A stretch of DNA of 9,982 nucleotides from Bacillota bacterium. GTDB lineage: Bacteria > Bacillota > Clostridia > Clostridiales > Caloramatoraceae. Made by a program: the position numbers and the translations under genes. The notes beneath the pieces were generated by a model. It was given only the letters and a program-made list of their open reading frames with translations. It was not told where the DNA came from and searched no databases. The DNA lies in assembly GCA_023415335.1 (NCBI GenBank), contig JAEZLD010000031.1, positions 1-9,982 of the forward strand. The letters are read 5' to 3'. Below, piece after piece: positions 7,044 through 9,982 of this stretch. The first letter of the stretch is position 1. Each line of letters starts with the position of its first letter.

Positions 7044-7070
7044 ACAAATAATACACAGAAGCATAAAATA
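7044..7070 (+). promoter_or_regulatory. Candidate promoter, sigma-K-like or weak sigma-A, for the ferritin-like gene
   Basis: AACA (7043-7046, core AC 7044-7045), 16 bases, then CATAAAATA (7062-7070) fits the AC-N16-CATAnnnTA pattern of Bacillus sigma-K promoters. The same stretch can also be read as a poor sigma-A promoter, GTAACA (7041-7046) with 17-base spacing to TAAAAT (7064-7069). The first reading is a better consensus match, but such patterns arise by chance in AT-rich DNA. Confidence 0.35.
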
Positions 7071-7105
7071 TAGAGATGTGTAATATTTTTGGAGGGAAAT
7101 GCAAT

Positions 7106-8017
7106 ATGCTTAAAACTCCCATAACCTATATGGGACCTATGCCTTACCTGGGGCTTCCTTATGACTTCAGGGACCAGGATGGCTTCCCGGTACAGAAACT
7201 TTATAAATCTACCAAGAAGGCACTAGCCTCTGCTAAGAATTCTCTTAAAGACGAAAAACATGATGTTATTTTTTATGACTACCTTATTTCCATAGCCCCA
7301 GAGGATGATGACAAGGAAATTATAGGAGCCATAAGGGACGATGAAAAAAAACATTTAGAAATGCTTAAGCAGATTTACGGAGATTATACAGGTGATGAGA
7401 TTGAAGAGGAGGAGGTAACCTTTGAAAAACCAAAGGATTACTACAATGGGCTTAAAAAGGCCTTCTTCGGGGAAACAGAGGCCATGGAAAAATATAGGGA
7501 CATAAGGGCTGGGCTTCCTGACATGTATCATAGGGATATGATGCTGGAAATTATGACGGATGAAATGGAACATGCCGATAAGTTTAATTACCTGCTTAAT
7601 AAGAACAAGAGCATAGTTAAGGGAGAAGCATTGCTGGTTTCAGCTTCCAGAGAGGAGGAGATTCCCCAGGAGAAGGAGGCTCCCCAGGAGAAGGAGGAGG
7701 TTTATATACATGGCATAACCCCCAAGAACTCCTTTACGTTAGAGGAGGCTGCAGCAGTAGCAAAGCAGCTGGAGGTTGACTTTTCAAAGGTAGGCTTTGA
7801 TCTGGAGCAGCTGAGAAATGGAATGGACGTGGAGCTTGAGCACGGAACCAGGGATCCTAAGACTAACGTGACAGGAGATGACCCTGTGCTTACAGGAAAG
7901 ATTGCCCTGGCTCATCTAAACGAATTTCCAGATTACTATATAAGACTTAAGAGGCTGGAGGATAACGCAAAGGCCTATTGGCAGGGCAAGGAAATCTCTG
8001 GCCACAGGAAAAGATAG
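7106..8017 (+). CDS. Ferritin-like (rubrerythrin-type) protein fused to a DUF5661 domain
   Basis: A 303-residue soluble two-domain protein. The N-terminal ferritin-like four-helix domain (about 32-168) carries two ExxH pairs, E80-K-K-H83 and E153-M-E-H156. Acidic residues in the intervening helices (E50 region; E123/E125 in FFGETEAMEKY) could complete a diiron site. The linker 184-198 is acidic and contains PQEKE twice (187-191, 193-197). The C-terminus (about 208-292) has EEAAAVAKQL, VELEHGTRDPKTNVTGDDP and TGKIALAHLNEFPDYY, which I recognise as DUF5661, a family of unknown function. The start at 7106 is preferred because GGAGGG (7091-7096) precedes it; ATG 7076, ten codons upstream, lacks a ribosome binding site. 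It stands alone between its own promoter and a terminator. Iron binding or peroxide handling is inferred from the fold only. Confidence 0.85.
   Translation: MLKTPITYMGPMPYLGLPYDFRDQDGFPVQKLYKSTKKALASAKNSLKDEKHDVIFYDYLISIAPEDDDKEIIGAIRDDEKKHLEMLKQIYGDYTGDEIEEEEVTFEKPKDYYNGLKKAFFGETEAMEKYRDIRAGLPDMYHRDMMLEIMTDEMEHADKFNYLLNKNKSIVKGEALLVSASREEEIPQEKEAPQEKEEVYIHGITPKNSFTLEEAAAVAKQLEVDFSKVGFDLEQLRNGMDVELEHGTRDPKTNVTGDDPVLTGKIALAHLNEFPDYYIRLKRLEDNAKAYWQGKEISGHRKR
7663..7697 (+). repeat. Two-copy tandem repeat in the linker of the ferritin-like gene
   Basis: TCCCCAGGAGAAGGAGG occurs at 7663-7679 and again at 7681-7697, an 18-base period encoding PQEKE twice. The identity at DNA level indicates a recent duplication in the interdomain linker. 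Confidence 0.85.
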
Positions 8018-8022
8018 AGCTT

Positions 8023-8071
8023 AAGGCTTGAAATGCTATAAGATTTAAAGGATAGCATTCAAGCCTTTTTT
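8023..8071 (+). terminator. Intrinsic terminator after the ferritin-like gene
   Basis: AAGGCTTGAAATGCTAT (8023-8039) pairs with ATAGCATTCAAGCCTT (8052-8067) with a single bulged A, and is followed by a T-run through 8071. It separates this gene from the sugar operon. Confidence 0.9.
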
Positions 8072-8094
8072 ATATTATTTTAATGAAGTATAAT
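8066..8094 (+). promoter_or_regulatory. Probable promoter for the sugar transporter operon (-10 only convincing)
   Basis: A perfect TATAAT lies at 8089-8094, 78 bases before the start codon. The -35 region 17 bases upstream is TTTTTT (8066-8071), part of the terminator tail and a poor match. An activator-dependent promoter would fit, but no clear activator site or cre site was found. The strong ribosome binding site AAAGGAGGA is at 8157-8165. Confidence 0.4.
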
Positions 8095-8171
8095 ATATAT
8101 ATATTGGGAAAAAGCGTAATTATAAGGACTTTATGTAATTGTGAAAATATCAAAATAAAGGAGGACACTTT

Positions 8172-9584
8172 ATGAGGCTGGAAACTCGAAACCGGATTAC
8201 CTTTGGTCTAGGTACAGTAGGGAGAGATATGTTTTACTCCCTGGAGAGCATGTATCTGCTCTACTTTTTCACTGAGGTGCGGCAGCTGTCAGATTCCATG
8301 TTGGCAGCGGTAGGCGGAGTGCTCACTGTAATGAGGATATTTGACGCCCTAAATGACCCTCTAATGGGAGTAATCGTGGACAATACCAGCTCACGGTTTG
8401 GTAAGTACAAGCCTTGGCTGCTTACAGGAGCCTTGGGAAGTGCAGTGATGCTTATGTTTATGTTCTCTGACATAGGTCTTACAGGAACAGCCTATGTGGC
8501 CTTATTTGCTCTTTTTTATCTGCTTTGGGATTTGTTCTATGGCGTAAATGATATTGCATATTGGTCCATGCTGCCATCATTGTCTATAGACCAGAAGCAG
8601 AGAGAGAAAAACGGAGCCTTTGCCCGCATATGTGCTAACATAGGTATGTATGTGGTAGTGGTAGGAATAATTCCATTAACAACAATGCTGACAGATATAT
8701 TGGGCAATGGAGAGAGGGCTTGGTGGTTTTTTGCACTTGCAGTATGTATACTGATGGTGGGCTTCCAGCTGATTACGGTGTTTGGAGTTAAGGAAAAACA
8801 CATATTCAAGCAGGAGGAGTCTACATCCTTAAGGGATATGGCAAGGGCATTGCTTAAGAATGACCAGCTCCTTTATACTGCCATAGGCATGATATTGTTT
8901 ATGGTAGGCTACTGCACAACAACTACCTTTGGTACATATTTCTTTAAATATGCCTATGGAAATGCAGATATGTATTCTGTATTTGCCATAGTTCTTGGAG
9001 TAACTCAGCTGGCAGCACTACTAATATTTCCACTTGTTTCAAATCTGATGGATAGAAAAAGCATGTATACCATGTCCACGATACTTGTGGTAATAGGCTA
9101 TATCATATTCTTCCTGTCCCCTATGAATATGATTTATATAGGGGTAGCGGGTGTGTTCATGTTTGCAGGACAGGCATTTATACAGCTGCTTATGCTCATG
9201 TTCCTGGCAGATACTATTGAGTATGGACAGTGGAAGCTGGGAAAGCGTAACGACAGCATAACCTTTTCAGTACAGCCTCTTATAAACAAGCTTGGAGGGG
9301 CTATTGCTACTGGAGTGGTTACATTTACTCTTATAATATCAGGAATAAACAGTGCAGAAACTCCAGCTGATGTAACTGCTGAAGGACTGCTGATTATGAA
9401 GGCAGCAATGCTTATACTCCCCCTCATATCCATTGTGGCAGGCTATCTCGTATACCGTGCAAAATACAAGATAGACAGGGAATTCTACCAGCAAATAGTT
9501 TCGGACCTTAAGGAGAGGGGAGACCTTAGGGTGGAGAATGGTCAGTCCATGGAGAATCAGGAGAAGGGGGGGTTCACATGCTGA
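8172..9584 (+). CDS. GPH-family (MelB-like) sugar:cation symporter
   Basis: A 470-residue major facilitator superfamily permease of the glycoside-pentoside-hexuronide:cation symporter family, with about twelve transmembrane helices. Diagnostic features are the N-terminal ITFGLGTVGRDMFYS, the RIFDALNDPLMG helix (55-66) whose D58 and D62 correspond to the cation-coordinating aspartates of MelB, and the loop RFGKYKPW (75-82). The C-terminal ~35 residues are hydrophilic. It probably imports an oligosaccharide with Na+ or H+. The adjacent overlapping glucosidase gene suggests an alpha-linked glucoside such as maltose or isomaltose, but the sugar is not shown by the sequence. The start ATG 8172 has an ideal ribosome binding site (AAAGGAGGA, 8157-8165). 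Its last codons overlap the next gene by 7 bases. Confidence 0.9.
   Translation: MRLETRNRITFGLGTVGRDMFYSLESMYLLYFFTEVRQLSDSMLAAVGGVLTVMRIFDALNDPLMGVIVDNTSSRFGKYKPWLLTGALGSAVMLMFMFSDIGLTGTAYVALFALFYLLWDLFYGVNDIAYWSMLPSLSIDQKQREKNGAFARICANIGMYVVVVGIIPLTTMLTDILGNGERAWWFFALAVCILMVGFQLITVFGVKEKHIFKQEESTSLRDMARALLKNDQLLYTAIGMILFMVGYCTTTTFGTYFFKYAYGNADMYSVFAIVLGVTQLAALLIFPLVSNLMDRKSMYTMSTILVVIGYIIFFLSPMNMIYIGVAGVFMFAGQAFIQLLMLMFLADTIEYGQWKLGKRNDSITFSVQPLINKLGGAIATGVVTFTLIISGINSAETPADVTAEGLLIMKAAMLILPLISIVAGYLVYRAKYKIDREFYQQIVSDLKERGDLRVENGQSMENQEKGGFTC
9566..9572 (+). other. Run of seven G at the transporter/glucosidase junction
   Basis: The stretch doubles as the ribosome binding site for the GH13 gene, six bases before ATG 9578. 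It is also read in the transporter frame as GGG GGG just before its stop. Its layout, G GGG GGG in the zero frame, has the form of a -1 slippery heptamer; the -1 frame is the GH13 frame and has no stop before the ATG. The ribosome-binding role is likely; slippage is speculation. Confidence 0.5.
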
Positions 9585-9982
9585 CAGAAAACAGCCGCAT
9601 CAAGGAGGTGTATGCCAACCCTGTAGGCAAGGATATAATACGCCGCCTTCTGATCCAGATGGGAAAGGGAGAGGGCTTGATACTTAATCCTGTTGTTCAA
9701 AGCCTTAAGCTGAAAACCCTTGTAAAGCTGTCTGGAGGCAAAGTAAATAAAAGCTTCATAGATACCCTGATTACCCTTTTGAACGATGAGAAGGACCTGC
9801 CTAGAGAGGATAAGGCTCCTGAGGGCCAGGCATGGTGGAAGGAAGCGGTATTCTACCAGATATATCCCCGCAGCTTTAAGGATAGCAATGGAGACGGTAT
9901 AGGAGACCAGAGAGGAATAACAGAAAAGCTGGATTATTTAAAGGAGCTTGGGATAAATGCCATATGGCTGTCTCCTGTATAT
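9578..9982 (+). CDS. GH13 alpha-glucosidase (oligo-1,6-glucosidase type), 3' truncated by window
   Basis: The first 135 codons of a glycoside hydrolase family 13 enzyme; the frame is open to the window end. From about residue 89, AVFYQIYPRSFKDSNGDGIG followed by a D-Q-R-G-I-T-E-K-L-D-Y-L-K-E-L-G-I-N-A-I-W-L-S-P-V-Y segment is the classic start of the GH13 (beta/alpha)8 barrel. The DSNGDGIGD loop is the calcium-site region of oligo-1,6-glucosidases and related alpha-glucosidases. The catalytic Asp, Glu and Asp lie beyond the window. Usual family members start within a few residues of this motif, whereas this one carries an extra ~88-residue N-terminal region of unknown role. ATG 9578 overlaps the transporter stop (ATGCTGA), implying translational coupling in a sugar uptake and hydrolysis operon. 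The protein lacks a signal peptide in the visible part, so it should be cytoplasmic. Confidence 0.9.
   Translation, partial: MLTENSRIKEVYANPVGKDIIRRLLIQMGKGEGLILNPVVQSLKLKTLVKLSGGKVNKSFIDTLITLLNDEKDLPREDKAPEGQAWWKEAVFYQIYPRSFKDSNGDGIGDQRGITEKLDYLKELGINAIWLSPVY

Noticed and set aside
7076..7105. Upstream ATG adding 10 residues to the ferritin-like protein
   Set aside because: No ribosome binding site precedes it; GGAGGG lies within this stretch and serves ATG 7106.
8105..8122. cre-like catabolite repression site (GGAAAAAGCGTAATTA)
   Set aside because: Only the AAGCGT core fits; at least four consensus positions, including most of the palindrome arms, are wrong.
9134..9433. A 99-codon open frame on the - strand inside the symporter gene
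   Set aside because: It is the antisense of hydrophobic transporter codons and has no family signature.
1..9982. CRISPR arrays, tRNA/rRNA genes, insertion sequences or phage genes
   Set aside because: No regularly spaced repeats, cloverleaf-like segments, transposase motifs or terminal inverted repeats were found on reading through both strands.

Overview
The window looks like a chromosomal segment of a low-GC, Gram-positive, probably spore-forming Clostridia-type bacterium. Supporting signs are strong AGGAGG-type ribosome binding sites, a T-box riboswitch, TTGnnn/TATAAT promoters with 17-base spacing, AGG/AGA arginine codons, and protein families common in Clostridia (DUF2975 with a YozG-like regulator, DUF4153, YbaK/EbsC, a GPH symporter next to a GH13 enzyme). 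All convincing genes are on the + strand. I see no tRNA, rRNA, CRISPR array, insertion sequence or prophage gene.

Layout. Positions 1-826 hold a membrane-anchored YkuE-like metallophosphoesterase whose true start may lie before the window. Positions 827-1320 form a regulatory region: a short hairpin, a good promoter (935-963), a complete T-box leader with its terminator (about 970-1220), and a possible 17-codon ORF (1234-1287). Positions 1321-3729 encode a full-length valyl-tRNA synthetase of the archaeal type. It is more AT-rich than its neighbours and is probably a horizontally acquired or second ValRS. A 177-base spacer with a promoter leads to a YbaK/EbsC-family aminoacyl-tRNA deacylase (3907-4365), closed by a strong terminator (4401-4447).

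Positions 4512-7013 form a putative operon: a four-helix DUF2975 membrane protein, a 69-residue Cro/C1-type regulator, and a large DUF4153 membrane protein. Positions 7106-8017 encode a two-domain protein, a ferritin-like diiron-type N-terminus joined by a charged repeat linker to a DUF5661-type C-terminus. It is followed by a terminator and preceded by a possible sporulation-type promoter. Positions 8172-9982 start a sugar-use operon: a GPH-family cation symporter overlapping by 7 bases an alpha-glucosidase-type GH13 enzyme that runs off the window.

The clearest functional story is the T-box. Its probable specifier codon is GTA (Val) and its tRNA-acceptor-binding sequence is TGGT, which fits a tRNA with discriminator A. 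Uncharged tRNA-Val would therefore relieve termination and raise ValRS expression. The next gene is an aminoacyl-tRNA editing protein and no terminator is visible between them, so some co-expression is possible. The most unusual items are the archaeal-type ValRS cassette, the ferritin-like/DUF5661 fusion, the roughly 88-residue N-terminal extension on the GH13 enzyme, and an all-G heptamer at the transporter/glucosidase junction.
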